A stretch of 64,000 nt of DNA from Paenibacillus profundus (GCF_021369635.1 NZ_JAJNBZ010000007.1:124001-188000); one strand, 5' to 3'; shown: positions 33,742-43,170, counted from the stretch's first letter. The notes: generated by a model from the letters alone, not told the origin. Numbers and translations are program-made.

Positions 33742-34821
33742 ATGTTGAAACATTCGCATTCCTGTTGGCGCACGCTATCATTCATTGCAGTCATCACGGT
33801 CGCATTCGCCCTCGTACTGCCCGTATCTACATTTGCAAGCGGGGGAGACGAAGCTGATATTCAAGACTGGCCCGTCAATGAACATGCCGTACTTCATGTC
33901 GTGAGCGGAAGCGGGCAAGATTACAATGTCAACCTGCCTCCTTTTATCGATTACCGTCTCATGGACGGCGGGGCACAGCAAGGGAAGCGGCTAATCCTGT
34001 ACGGAACGGGTCAATCGCATCAGGCACTGGACTTGACCAAGTTGACATTCATACCGTTCCCGAAATTCAGCCCTGGGGTGAAGACGGATAATTTCGATGA
34101 ACTGGTGTCCGATCGGATGCATAAGCAGGAGACGTATGTTGTGAAGAACGGCCGCACGTTATACCGGCTGAATGTCAGCACCAAACAGTACGTCAAGCTG
34201 TTCGAGAGCAGCAAGCAAATATACGGCGTCTCCTCCTCGCCGGATGGCAAATATGCGGCATTGCTCATCACCACCGATAAGTATGAAGGACCAGGCGCTG
34301 ACTTGCACGTGTTCTCGCGAGAAGGAAAGCTGCTGCGCTTACGGCAGAATGCTGCTTTTTTATCCCACAGCGATGGCATGTTCAGCATGTATCCGATGCG
34401 ATTCTCCGACAAGGATACAATCGAGGTGCTGACCGAATATGCCGCACACACCGATCAAAATGCGGTACAGGGTACAATGGCATGGAAATGGCGTACGGGT
34501 GAGAGGGGGTTCACTCCAACTCCTTATGCTAATATTAAAGGCAATGTCATGACTGTCCCAAATGATGAAGCCAAGTTCAAAACGCTACCCATTCCGAAAA
34601 ACCTCAGCGTTTCATTAACTTCTATGGAGAATGAACGGCCTCTCGTTCACTATTCACCGGATCACAAGTCATTTGTGTATCAAGTGCATAATGATCAGTT
34701 ATGGCTATATTCCTTCAAGACATCGAAATGGAAAAAGATCGGTCAAGGCACGTTCGTGAATTGGCTGAGCGACAGCAAGCTAATCTGGTTGGAACGGTAT
34801 CAACCTTTTATCCGAGTGTAG
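33742..34821 (+). CDS. Secreted protein with propeller-like repeats
   Basis: 359 residues with a signal peptide (TLSFIAVITVAFALVLPVST, cleavage probably after FAS). The middle resembles a WD40/TolB-type propeller (YGVSSSPDGKYAALLITTDK, LHVFSREGKLLRLRQ, and later VHYSPDHKSFVYQVHNDQLW). No lipobox. GAGGTG precedes ATG 33742. It is close behind the transporter gene and probably co-transcribed. No specific family recognised. Confidence 0.7.
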   Translation: MLKHSHSCWRTLSFIAVITVAFALVLPVSTFASGGDEADIQDWPVNEHAVLHVVSGSGQDYNVNLPPFIDYRLMDGGAQQGKRLILYGTGQSHQALDLTKLTFIPFPKFSPGVKTDNFDELVSDRMHKQETYVVKNGRTLYRLNVSTKQYVKLFESSKQIYGVSSSPDGKYAALLITTDKYEGPGADLHVFSREGKLLRLRQNAAFLSHSDGMFSMYPMRFSDKDTIEVLTEYAAHTDQNAVQGTMAWKWRTGERGFTPTPYANIKGNVMTVPNDEAKFKTLPIPKNLSVSLTSMENERPLVHYSPDHKSFVYQVHNDQLWLYSFKTSKWKKIGQGTFVNWLSDSKLIWLERYQPFIRV

Positions 34822-34859
34822 TAACGACAACCGGGTATACGGCCTCCATTTACCTCATA

Positions 34860-35447
34860 TTAGTGAAAGTAGCGGTCAATCAATATATCTAGTTGCATTT
34901 CAATTGGAGGCAAATTCACATTTGCACCTGCTTGCAAAATCGGAAGCATGAGCGTTGGGAGGAAGACAGCACCGAACACTTGCGTCATCATCATCATCAG
35001 CTTTTCTGCATCTTCTTCTCCCGTCAGTTCTTGCAGAATTGCTTGGGCTTTGTGAAATCCCATTGTTTTTAGAAAGATTCCATACTCGTATTGAGATTCA
35101 AAGGTGACGGCTCCCTGAGTAATGATTCTTTTGACCAACTCGGGGTATTGCTGAATGGTGCTGACATATTGAAGCAGGAACATCTTTAATCTTTCCTTGG
35201 GTGACAACGTCAGATCGTCTAGTACTTCGAAGCTCTCTTGAAATGAAGTAAGCAAGACTTTTACGGCTTCGCTAATTAATTTTTGTTTCGATCCGAAATG
35301 GTAATTGACGAGCGCAATGTTAACATTGGCCAGAGAGGCAATCTTTCTGACCGTTACGGCTTCGAATCCTTCACTTTTGATTAATTCTAAGGTGACGTTC
35401 AAAATAATCTCTTTTGTCGATACGTCATTCTCCAACGGTGGATTCAT
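34860..35447 (-). CDS. TetR/AcrR family transcriptional regulator
   Basis: 195-residue TetR repressor. The N-terminal helix-turn-helix is complete (IILNVTLELIKSEGFEAVTV, RKIASLANVNIALVNYHFGS KQKLISEA), followed by an all-helical ligand domain. ATG 35447 has GAGGAGGG upstream on the minus strand; an in-frame ATG at 35474 has none. A perfect 17-base palindrome lies 37 bases upstream (35484-35500), and the antiporter gene is divergent, so autoregulation and control of the antiporter are inferred. Confidence 0.9.
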   Translation of the reverse strand: MNPPLENDVSTKEIILNVTLELIKSEGFEAVTVRKIASLANVNIALVNYHFGSKQKLISEAVKVLLTSFQESFEVLDDLTLSPKERLKMFLLQYVSTIQQYPELVKRIITQGAVTFESQYEYGIFLKTMGFHKAQAILQELTGEEDAEKLMMMMTQVFGAVFLPTLMLPILQAGANVNLPPIEMQLDILIDRYFH

Positions 35448-35483
35448 CTTATCCCTCCTCGTGCACATCTTCATATTCCTGAT

Positions 35484-35500
35484 TTTAAACGACGTTTAAA
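35484..35500. promoter_or_regulatory. Palindromic TetR operator candidate
   Basis: TTTAAACGACGTTTAAA is a perfect inverted repeat around a central A. It is followed by a related GTTTAAATCATTGTTTAAC. Position directly upstream of the tetR start fits an autoregulatory site. Confidence 0.65.
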
Positions 35501-35667
35501 TCATTGTTTAACTGTATGTTATCATCATGACTTTTCTTCGTCAACCGCGCATAAAAACACGTCCGCAAGTCATGTTCCCGCAGATATGACGTTCCGGTTC
35601 GATTGCAGATGGATGTTACCATGGTCGAAGGAGGAACTATCCATTAACTGGGTTAGTGAAAAAAGTA

Positions 35668-35696
35668 TTGCAACTTACTTTGCACTCCCGTATAAT
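35668..35696 (+). promoter_or_regulatory. Sigma-A promoter of the antiporter gene
   Basis: TTGCAA (35668-35673) and TATAAT (35691-35696) are 17 bases apart, giving a leader of about 105 bases before the ATG at 35809. Confidence 0.65.
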
Positions 35697-35732
35697 ATGG
35701 TTATATTTGAATAAAAAAACAATGTTTTAATT

Positions 35733-35772
35733 GGAGGAGCCTGCCATTCTGGGCTCCTCTTTGTCTTTTTTA
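35733..35772 (+). terminator. Terminator hairpin inside the antiporter leader (attenuator candidate)
   Basis: GGAGGAGCC pairs with GGCTCCTC, then TTTGTCTTTTTT. It lies between the promoter at 35668 and the coding start at 35809. The upstream tetR gene runs the other way, so no other plus-strand transcript needs it. Confidence 0.6.
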
Positions 35773-35808
35773 CAATTGTTAATTATTTCAAGGAGTGTGA
35801 GACAGCTA

Positions 35809-36987
35809 ATGGAATTCATTTTGTATCTTCTCTTAATCCTACTATTCACAAAGATAGCCGGTGATTTATCCGTTCGAATCGGGCAGCCGGCAGTCTTGGG
35901 TAAATTGTTAGTGGGCATACTGCTGGGTCCAGCCGTTCTAGGCTGGATTCATAATAGCAGCTTCATTCATGAGCTATCCGAGATTGGTGTGCTCCTGCTT
36001 ATGTTTATCGCTGGCTTGGAGACAGATTTGGAACAGCTTCGAAAAAATTGGAAGTCTGCATTTGCTGTAGCCATCGGCGGAATCATCCTGCCATTCATCG
36101 GAGGCTACGGTGCAGCCATTGCATTCGGCTTTACCCCTAGCTATGCTTTATTTTTTGGAGTACTCTTCTGTGCCACTTCTGTCAGCATTTCAGTCCAAGT
36201 GCTGAAAGAAATGAACCAATTGAACTCTCGGGAAGGGACGACCATCCTAGGTGCAGCAGTAGTCGATGATGTATTGGTCGTTATCTTGCTTGCCTTTATA
36301 ATGAGTATTCTTGGACAAGGTTCGGATGTTTCGCTCGGACTGTTGATTGGCAAAAAAATATTGTTCTTTGTCGTCATCTTCTTGGCGAGCATGTTCCTCG
36401 TTCCGCGAGTGATGAAATGGTTAGCGCCGTTAAAGGTTACCGAGGCGGTCATTAGCGCCGCTTTAATTATTTGCTTCGGCTTCGCCTACTTTGCTGAATG
36501 GATGCAGATGGCCGGGATTATCGGCGCATTTGCTGCTGGTATCGCTGTATCGCAAACGACCTTCAAGCACGAGGTTGAGAAGAAGGTCGAGCCGATTGCG
36601 TACGCCGTCTTCGTTCCTGTCTTTTTTGTAAGCATCGGTCTGAATGTATCGTTCGAAGGGATCGGTGACCAACTTGGACTGCTGATTACGATTACCATCA
36701 TGGCTATCATTACCAAGCTGGTGGGCGGATGGATTGGAGCGCGACTTACTGGATTTGACAATCAATCTGCTCTCGCCATTGGATCCGGAATGATTTCCAG
36801 GGGAGAAGTAGCGCTGATTATCGCTTCGACCGGATTACAATCTGGACTGCTGATGCCAGAGTATTTCACTTCCGTCGTCATTATGGTTATTATTACGACC
36901 TTGGTCACACCGCCATTGTTGAAAATCATGTTTAATAGAAAAGATAAAAACCAAATCAAGTCCAGTGAAAAAGCAGTGAACTTATAA
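35809..36987 (+). CDS. Cation:proton antiporter, CPA2 family
   Basis: 392 residues with about 12 membrane helices, KefB/NapA-like without a C-terminal TrkA-N or USP domain. Seen: FTKIAGDLSVRIGQPAVLGK (family start), GVLLLMFIAGLETDLEQLRK, VQVLKEMNQLNSREGTTILG with AAVVDDVLVVILLAF, where the paired Asp residues sit, and FVSIGLNVSFEGIG. Exchanges Na+ or K+ for H+. The ATG at 35809 is chosen; AAGGAG lies about 13 bases away. A long in-frame extension upstream would read through the terminator and is rejected. Confidence 0.9.
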   Translation: MEFILYLLLILLFTKIAGDLSVRIGQPAVLGKLLVGILLGPAVLGWIHNSSFIHELSEIGVLLLMFIAGLETDLEQLRKNWKSAFAVAIGGIILPFIGGYGAAIAFGFTPSYALFFGVLFCATSVSISVQVLKEMNQLNSREGTTILGAAVVDDVLVVILLAFIMSILGQGSDVSLGLLIGKKILFFVVIFLASMFLVPRVMKWLAPLKVTEAVISAALIICFGFAYFAEWMQMAGIIGAFAAGIAVSQTTFKHEVEKKVEPIAYAVFVPVFFVSIGLNVSFEGIGDQLGLLITITIMAIITKLVGGWIGARLTGFDNQSALAIGSGMISRGEVALIIASTGLQSGLLMPEYFTSVVIMVIITTLVTPPLLKIMFNRKDKNQIKSSEKAVNL

Positions 36988-36995
36988 AAAATGGG

Positions 36996-37032
36996 AGCCT
37001 ACAGTTTCTAAGCTGTAGGCTTTACTATTTTT
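36996..37032 (+). terminator. Terminator after the antiporter gene
   Basis: AGCCTACAG pairs with CTGTAGGCT, followed by TTACTATTTTT. Confidence 0.8.
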
Positions 37033-37138
37033 GAGGTTTTTTCTGGAACTTATCCCTTTTCGGACGATGGAATGTAGTGTATTTGTCGCAAACTGGTTGT
37101 ATAATTGTGAAAGTGTTCACGTCAAAGGAGGAAACGTT

Positions 37139-38044
37139 GTGAAAAAGATAACGGTCCAGCAGCTCATTGACCGCTTTCAATTGGAAATATTATCGGATGA
37201 TGCCGGTTCCGAACGTACGGTCTCAAAGACGCGCGTGCATCGTCCTGGACTGGAATTCGCCGGATATTACGATTTCTTCCCGCAGGAACGAATTCAAGTA
37301 CTCGGGAAGAAGGAGATTACCTATCTTCATACTTTGACCGAAGAAGAACGTAACGAGCGAATCCATAATGTGGTTCGGTACCATCCGCCTTGCTTCATCG
37401 TTACCCGGAATCAGGAAGGGCTCACGTATTTAATTGAGCATTGCAACAGAGAGGGCATACCATTGCTCCGCACAACAGAAGACACTTCCAAATTCATTGG
37501 CGTCGTGGACTCGTACTTAACGAAAATGCTGGCGCCTGAAATCCAAGTGCATGGCGTGTGCGTCAACGTGGCAGGAATTGGGGTGCTTCTGCGAGGCAAG
37601 TCGGGGATAGGAAAGAGCGAGACGGCTTTGACGTTGATCCGGCGCGGACACCGTCTCGTCTCCGATGATGCGGTTGTGCTGAAGAAGATGAATGCCGAGA
37701 CCTTAATCGGCACTCATGACGGCAAGACGAGAGAATTTCTCGCGCTGCGCAGCATTGGATTGATTAATGTGGCACGCATTTATGGTCGGAGCGCCTTTCA
37801 GGAAGAGACTCGAATCGTGCTGGACATCGAATTGGCGAAGTGGAAAGAGAATGAATTGAACAATGAACTGCAATTGGAGCCTGGTTATGTGGAGTATATG
37901 GGTGTGAAGGTGCCTACGATTCAAATCCAGCTGCAGCCAGGCCGCGATGTAGCCAGTCTGGTCGAAGCGGCAGCGAATAGCTGGTATTTGCAGCTGCAAG
38001 GCTATAGTGCCGCAGAAGATTTCATTCAACGATTGAATATGTAA
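37139..38044 (+). CDS. hprK: HPr kinase/phosphorylase
   Basis: Phosphorylates and dephosphorylates HPr at Ser46, the trigger of CcpA catabolite repression. 301 residues, normal length. Seen: N-terminal domain (VQQLIDRFQLEILSDDAGSE), Walker A in LLRGKSGIGKSETALTLIRR, then GHRLVSDDAVV, and the HprK signature LRSIGLINVARIYG. The start is GTG 37139 with AAAGGAGG upstream. In many Bacillota hprK is followed by lgt; here it stands alone, ended by a hairpin. Confidence 0.95.
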   Translation: MKKITVQQLIDRFQLEILSDDAGSERTVSKTRVHRPGLEFAGYYDFFPQERIQVLGKKEITYLHTLTEEERNERIHNVVRYHPPCFIVTRNQEGLTYLIEHCNREGIPLLRTTEDTSKFIGVVDSYLTKMLAPEIQVHGVCVNVAGIGVLLRGKSGIGKSETALTLIRRGHRLVSDDAVVLKKMNAETLIGTHDGKTREFLALRSIGLINVARIYGRSAFQEETRIVLDIELAKWKENELNNELQLEPGYVEYMGVKVPTIQIQLQPGRDVASLVEAAANSWYLQLQGYSAAEDFIQRLNM

Positions 38045-38181
38045 CCTATGAGCAAAATGATTAACGCGGATTCTATTTGTAACGGATGAGAATATGGAGC
38101 ACGCAACCATCCTCTACTCGGGTCGCCCGCTGAATAATCGTTAATGACCTCCTAACAGTTATACGAGACCTAGTGCAGTAC

Positions 38182-38212
38182 AATAACCTCAGGAGATGGT
38201 CCTGAGGTTATT
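38182..38212. terminator. Hairpin between convergent hprK and deacetylase genes
   Basis: AATAACCTCAGGA and TCCTGAGGTTATT form a perfect 13-bp stem with a five-base loop. No long T run on either side. Confidence 0.6.
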
Positions 38213-38247
38213 GATAATGATTTTCTTTCATTTTTAACCTTGCATGA

Positions 38248-39066
38248 TCACATATTGACCATGGTCTTGTTTACTGAATCCAACAACTCCGTTATTTTCT
38301 TGAACGTAATTTGTTCCTTGCTCATTTTCTCCATTTGTTCTTTCAGAACGGATGCCGTTATTTTCCCGGCATTGCCAACGTGTCCAATGGCAACACATAC
38401 ATCATGTTGATTGAGATGCTGCCGCATCAACATGAATTGCTTTTGGATCGCTGCCTTTGTATGAACATCATCCAGGAAAATATGATTTACAATACAAGGA
38501 ACTTTGACCTCACGAGCTACTTTTGCAACGATACTGCGATAATTGGTGTGACTATCCAAGAAAAAGAAACCGCGCTCCTTGCATGCTTGAAGTACATTCC
38601 TCATTACTCGCGGATCGACCGTAGCCTTAGAACCCATATGATTGTTCATTCCCACCGCATAAGGGACGTTGTCTATGGCGGCATGAACACGCGTGCGAAT
38701 TTCAGTGTCGCTCAAATCGGTCGTGATTGCGCCCGGACCAAGCCAATGCTTCTTCCCTGATAACGCCTCCATCGGCATATGAACAATGACATCATGTCCG
38801 GCAGCGTGCGCCCGCTTGGCATCGTTGACCGTGTTCGGCATGAAGGGCATAACGGCAACGGTTACCTTAAACGGCAGTTCCATCACTTCTTTTGTGCCTC
38901 CTGTGTTATTGCCGAAGTCATCGATTACGACGATCGCTGTTTTTCCGTGCACTTTTAGTTGCGATAAGGCTTGAGCAGGTTCAGGAGAATGCAGGAGCGA
39001 TACCATGACGGATGCAAGGATTAACAACTTACACCATTTCATGTTTATATTTGTACGATTCATCAT
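38248..39066 (-). CDS. Divergent polysaccharide deacetylase family protein (YibQ-like)
   Basis: 272-residue secreted protein: signal peptide (CKLLILASVMVSLLHS, cleavage near AQA), then a NodB-related fold. Seen: AIVVIDDFGNNTGG (the YibQ version of the DD motif), VIVHMPMEALSGKKHWLGPG, GMNNHMGSKAT and FFLDSHTNYRSIVAKVAREV. Members are putative polysaccharide or glycan deacetylases whose activity is not proven. ATG 39066 or 39063 follow AGGGTG; a GTG at 39072 is also in frame. Divergent from the amidase gene at 39227. Confidence 0.85.
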   Translation of the reverse strand: MMNRTNINMKWCKLLILASVMVSLLHSPEPAQALSQLKVHGKTAIVVIDDFGNNTGGTKEVMELPFKVTVAVMPFMPNTVNDAKRAHAAGHDVIVHMPMEALSGKKHWLGPGAITTDLSDTEIRTRVHAAIDNVPYAVGMNNHMGSKATVDPRVMRNVLQACKERGFFFLDSHTNYRSIVAKVAREVKVPCIVNHIFLDDVHTKAAIQKQFMLMRQHLNQHDVCVAIGHVGNAGKITASVLKEQMEKMSKEQITFKKITELLDSVNKTMVNM

Positions 39067-39226
39067 CCACACCCTATTTCATGATTCAGTACATATCGTG
39101 TGAACATTTATCGGAATTTAATCTGAAATTTTTTGACAGCATCATATATCCTGTGCTGGACATATTAAACAGGACGTTCATGTTCCTGCATCAATACATG
39201 TAAGCAGTGATTTGAAGTAAGGGAGA

Positions 39227-40375
39227 ATGGAAGAGAAGATGTTCAGGCAAATGTACTCAATGATATTGGTTATTTGTTTCTGTAGCATGGCGATGTTGCC
39301 GCAGGCAGCCGCAGCACCTAAGGAGCTGGATGAAGAGCTTTCTGTCTTTATACGACAGCTTTTCTCGGAACGGGCCCATTATTTGATTCATCAAGACAAA
39401 GGCAAATTGAGCAGGTACTATTTGAGCTCTAGTGCATCGAGCCGGAACGCTATGCGGCATGAAACGGACAGATCCGAATATGTTCAAGCTTGGGCCGAAC
39501 GCAGAGGAATCCAATTCGTAAACGCGAAAAGCCATGTGCGCATTATTCGAATAAGCAAACAAAAAGATAAAGCTTATATTTCGACCGTAGAATCCTTGAA
39601 GCTCGATTATGCATACATCCATAGTATGATGCCTGTTCAATCATTTGGTCTTGGGACCCGTCATGCTCTGACTATTACGAAGACAGACGGAAAATGGCAT
39701 GTGCTGCGTGAGTGGTATTTGGATCCGCTGGAGGAAAATCCGAAACTGATTCCAGATTCGGACGGTATGATCCTGAGTTCCAATCGTCATGTCGAGTCAT
39801 CCGAGCTTGAGAAACAGTCGGCCTCGAATTCCAAGCGGAGATATAATCGCCATAAAGCTGTTGAATATGCGAACAAATATGCTGGTGCAGCTTGGGGCTC
39901 AGGCCATAAGCATCGTTATAACCCGAAATACCGGGATTATACCGGATTAGGCGGCGATTGCACCAACTTTGCATCCCAATGCATCGGGGATCGGCAGGAA
40001 GGCGGCGGCTTGCGGATGAGTGGAGGTTGGCGTCATATCAAATCCGGGGGTGGAAGCCGAACATGGGTTCAGACCGATGCTTTCAAGGATTTCCTTCTCC
40101 GCAGCGGTTATGGCACGCTCATCGCAAGAGGGAATTTTCAAGACATCGTTACCGCAAACAAACGGCACCCGTCTGGCGCCATCGCGAAGCTGCGGCCTGG
40201 AGATCTGATTGCTTACATGCTCCGAGGCGACGTTGACCATTTTTCGATCGTCGTTGGCTTTGACATGAACGGATATCCGCTTGTGAATTCTCATACGGCG
40301 GATCGATATCGGGTTCCGTTTGATCTCGGTTGGGATAAACATACCACTTATTTACTGATTCATATTCGCGACTGA
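39227..40375 (+). CDS. Secreted amidase-domain (Amidase_6) protein
   Basis: 382 residues: signal peptide (MYSMILVICFCSMAMLPQAA), an N-terminal domain of about 170 residues with a mixed alpha/beta NTF2-like look, then the Amidase_6 cysteine hydrolase domain (YNRHKAVEYANKYAG, GLGGDCTNFASQCI with catalytic Cys, GDVDHFSIVVGFD with His, LVNSHTADRYRVPF). Probably a cell-wall or spore peptidoglycan hydrolase. The ATG at 39227 lies very close to AAGGGAGA; ATG 39239 is an alternative. Confidence 0.85.
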   Translation: MEEKMFRQMYSMILVICFCSMAMLPQAAAAPKELDEELSVFIRQLFSERAHYLIHQDKGKLSRYYLSSSASSRNAMRHETDRSEYVQAWAERRGIQFVNAKSHVRIIRISKQKDKAYISTVESLKLDYAYIHSMMPVQSFGLGTRHALTITKTDGKWHVLREWYLDPLEENPKLIPDSDGMILSSNRHVESSELEKQSASNSKRRYNRHKAVEYANKYAGAAWGSGHKHRYNPKYRDYTGLGGDCTNFASQCIGDRQEGGGLRMSGGWRHIKSGGGSRTWVQTDAFKDFLLRSGYGTLIARGNFQDIVTANKRHPSGAIAKLRPGDLIAYMLRGDVDHFSIVVGFDMNGYPLVNSHTADRYRVPFDLGWDKHTTYLLIHIRD

Positions 40376-40461
40376 ACTGACTTGCAGCACAGGGAACATA
40401 ACACAATCATTCCGTTCATACAATGATGAGGACAAGACGGAATGGTCGGTGATTTCTATTG

Positions 40462-41940
40462 ATGCTGCCAGCAATCGTAAAGCAGACGGCGCTCCGCACT
40501 GGAGCCATTTTTGCGGGAAAATGTATCGGTTTAGTCGGAAGAGTCACATTGACAAGGCTGCTCGGAGCAGAAGGAATCGGCCTATACCAGATTGCATATT
40601 CGTTCTACGGGATTGCACTGATGGTCATCACAGGCGGATTGCCCACTGCTCTAGCCTTGTTCACAGCTAAGCACCCAGCCAAGGGGTGGGGAGCTTTTCG
40701 GAACATGTCCGTACTCGTAGCCCTAATAGGAGCTGCCTCTGGATTTCTTGTATACTCGAATTCAGGCGTGATCGCCACAATGCTCGGGAACGACCAACTC
40801 GCGGCAGCGGTGCGTTGCCTGGCTCCGGCTCTTATCGCCGTTCCGCTGCTTCAGTTATTGCGAGGGTATATGCAAGGCACAGAGCGATACGGAGTGATCT
40901 CCGTCTCCGAGCTAGCGGAACAAGGCGTACGGGTCGCGCTGTTGATTACACTCGTCATTCTGTTCTCCTCCCATGGGATAGGAGCCGCGCTTGGAGCTGG
41001 CATTACAGGGACGGCGATCGGCGCGCTAGTTGCGTTCATCATCATAACGATATACGTTGCCGCATCGAAGCAGATTGCAACAACATCTGCACAGACATGG
41101 TCGTATGGCGGAGAGCTGAGTATCCTATTTCGTACCTCTTTGGCTATCGGATTCACAAGGATGCTTGTACCGGCGTCTGACTTTATCGACTCGATATTAA
41201 TTCCGAGGCGGTTACAAGCAGCCGGGAATTCGGTCTCGGAAGCAACCGCGATGTATGGCGTCTTTATGGGGATGGCCATCGTCATAGCGTATGTGCCGAC
41301 AATCGTCACGGCTGCGGTATCGCACACGATGACGATGAAGATTGCTGCAGACTTTCAGCAGGGACGAATGTATCAATACCATCGTAAAATCGAGAAAGTG
41401 TTGAAACTCGGTTGGACATGGGGTAGTTTGAGCGGGATGTTTTTATTTCTATATGCAAGTGAGCTATCGAATTTCATATTCGGTACACCTGAGGCAACGG
41501 AACCGATACGTTTCTTATCAGCTATTCCACTCATCGTAGGACTTCGTGAGTTGACGACAAGCATGCTGTGGGCGCAAGAACGAAAAAGTACACCCTTGGT
41601 AGGACTGATCGGCGGCATCGGATTGTCTACCGTGCTTCTTTATTTCTTGTTGGCGCTTCCGGGATTCGGATATAAAGCGGCATCCATCGGCACCCTCACG
41701 TTGGAAACGGTTGCGGTACTGTGGAATTTGCGGGCGCTCCGCTCAAAAGATACTACCTTATTCCAGTTGAAATGGATAGGGTGGGATCTCGTATTATTTA
41801 TCGTAATCATGCTGTTCGTCTTTCCTTTTGCTATGCAGCATATTCATTTGAGTCATGCAACGACGGTTGCATGCAGTATGCTCTTGTACTGTACATGCGC
41901 GGCATTCATCATCGGAATACGGATGAAACATCTTAAATAA
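40462..41940 (+). CDS. SpoVB-like polysaccharide flippase (MOP superfamily)
   Basis: 492 residues, about 14 membrane helices. Seen: N-terminal ALRTGAIFAGKCIGLVGRVT and LLGAEGIGLYQIAYSFYG, the SpoVB/Wzx-type opening, then LLRGYMQGTERYGVISVSEL. Members flip lipid-linked glycans; the SpoVB branch serves spore cortex synthesis. It follows the amidase gene by 86 bases on the same strand and precedes a deacetylase gene. The start could be TTG 40459 or ATG 40462; the ribosome binding site is weak. Confidence 0.88.
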   Translation: MLPAIVKQTALRTGAIFAGKCIGLVGRVTLTRLLGAEGIGLYQIAYSFYGIALMVITGGLPTALALFTAKHPAKGWGAFRNMSVLVALIGAASGFLVYSNSGVIATMLGNDQLAAAVRCLAPALIAVPLLQLLRGYMQGTERYGVISVSELAEQGVRVALLITLVILFSSHGIGAALGAGITGTAIGALVAFIIITIYVAASKQIATTSAQTWSYGGELSILFRTSLAIGFTRMLVPASDFIDSILIPRRLQAAGNSVSEATAMYGVFMGMAIVIAYVPTIVTAAVSHTMTMKIAADFQQGRMYQYHRKIEKVLKLGWTWGSLSGMFLFLYASELSNFIFGTPEATEPIRFLSAIPLIVGLRELTTSMLWAQERKSTPLVGLIGGIGLSTVLLYFLLALPGFGYKAASIGTLTLETVAVLWNLRALRSKDTTLFQLKWIGWDLVLFIVIMLFVFPFAMQHIHLSHATTVACSMLLYCTCAAFIIGIRMKHLK

Positions 41941-41965
41941 GGACAACGCCGATGTCGTCGTATCT

Positions 41966-42018
41966 GCTTTCATGCATGACGTCGTAATCAAAAGGGGACA
42001 TTTTGCACAACCTGTATA
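41966..42018 (-). repeat. R1 repeat, copy E (partial)
   Basis: On the minus strand: CAGGTTGTGCAAAATGTCCC then CTTTTGATTACGACGTCATG, matching the R1 left end and the GATCACGAAGT region. It ends just before the AAGGAG of the deacetylase gene. Confidence 0.5.
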
Positions 42019-42034
42019 AGGAGTAATAGTTGGA

Positions 42035-42907
42035 ATGAAAAGGATTGAAAGGTGCATACTTGGTTTGCTGCTCATAATGCTGACTACACAGTTCCTTATA
42101 TCGACGGTTGTTTCGGCACCGGCACCAAAACAACCGATATACACAGACTCGGTTGCCGTACTTATGTATCATCATGTTCATGAAACGGACCGCAGCTCAG
42201 GGACGATAAAGACAAGCCTATTTCGAGCACAGCTATCCTATTTAAAACAGCGTGGATATCACTTTATATCTCTGGAAGAGTTCCGTCAGTACATAAATGG
42301 GGGCAAAGTCCCTCCCAATGCGGTACTCGTCACATTCGACGACGGGTATGAAAGATTTTATTGGAATGCTTTCCCGATACTGCAAGAGCTCCATGTTCCG
42401 GCTGTTAACTTTTACGTTACCCGACGTATGTTCTATTCGGAAGGTCTGCATGTTCCTCCCATGAAGAGAGATCAAATCAAGAACATGCTGAATACGGTCC
42501 CAAGAATCGATATCCAGTGCCATACCCATAATATGCATAAAAAAGTAAACGGAAGGGCCGTGCTAGCGTACCGGTTGCCGCTTCCGCACGGCAGAATGGA
42601 GAGCAGGGGCATGTATCGCAAACGGGTGTTGGATGACACATTAATCTGCAGGAAACAGCTGAAATCGCTTCAAGTGAGACCTGTCGACAGCTTCGCTTAT
42701 CCATACGGAAAATATTCAAAGGATGCGAAATCCGCCATCTATGAGGCTGGGATCCGATATGCATTCACCATCCGGCCTGGAATTATGACACGGCATGCCA
42801 ATCGCATGACGATCCCTAGAATTAATGCCGGAAATCCTTCAATCACTCCGCAAAAATTGCACGATTATATCGTCCGTTTAGCCAAATCCAACTCTGCGGT
42901 AAAGTGA
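42035..42907 (+). CDS. Polysaccharide deacetylase (NodB domain)
   Basis: 290-residue secreted deacetylase. Signal peptide (CILGLLLIMLTTQFLISTVV, cleavage near SAP). NodB motifs: VAVLMYHHVHE, VLVTFDDGYERFYWNAFPIL (catalytic and metal Asp), IQCHTHNMHKK (metal His pair), SFAYPYGKYSKDA, and a C-terminal YAFTIRPGIMTRHANRMTIP. It removes acetyl groups from wall or extracellular glycan. AAGGAG precedes the ATG, directly behind R1 copy E. It follows the flippase gene. Confidence 0.9.
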   Translation: MKRIERCILGLLLIMLTTQFLISTVVSAPAPKQPIYTDSVAVLMYHHVHETDRSSGTIKTSLFRAQLSYLKQRGYHFISLEEFRQYINGGKVPPNAVLVTFDDGYERFYWNAFPILQELHVPAVNFYVTRRMFYSEGLHVPPMKRDQIKNMLNTVPRIDIQCHTHNMHKKVNGRAVLAYRLPLPHGRMESRGMYRKRVLDDTLICRKQLKSLQVRPVDSFAYPYGKYSKDAKSAIYEAGIRYAFTIRPGIMTRHANRMTIPRINAGNPSITPQKLHDYIVRLAKSNSAVK

Positions 42908-43059
42908 GCCAAGCAATTGTGGCTTTACAGCAATGGGGACGCTCCGGGGTAAGGATGAAGTATAGCAACCCGAGCGTCAATTTAGGCATATTGCCGTGTC
43001 AGGATGTAGATTGACCTAATATAATATTTACGTATCATCATATGAAGGAGGGTTCATCA

Positions 43060-43170
43060 ATGGGCGAATGCGTTAAAGGTGTAGGAGGCTTCGGTCCACA
43101 CTTTACTTCAACGGCAGTCATTCTGGTTCTCTTCATCCTTCTAGTTATTGTCTCTAAAGGATTCTGTTAA
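43060..43170 (+). CDS. YjcZ family tiny sporulation protein (36 aa)
   Basis: 36 residues: GlyCys-rich start MGECVKGVGGFGPHF, then a hydrophobic stretch TAVILVLFILLVIVSKGFC, the classic YjcZ/YizD pattern. AAGGAGGG lies nine bases upstream of ATG 43060. A terminator follows at 43235. Confidence 0.85.
   Translation: MGECVKGVGGFGPHFTSTAVILVLFILLVIVSKGFC

Noticed and set aside
35731-35808. N-terminal extension of the antiporter from an upstream TTG
   Set aside because: The extension would be encoded by the terminator hairpin, and its sequence does not match the start of CPA2 proteins.
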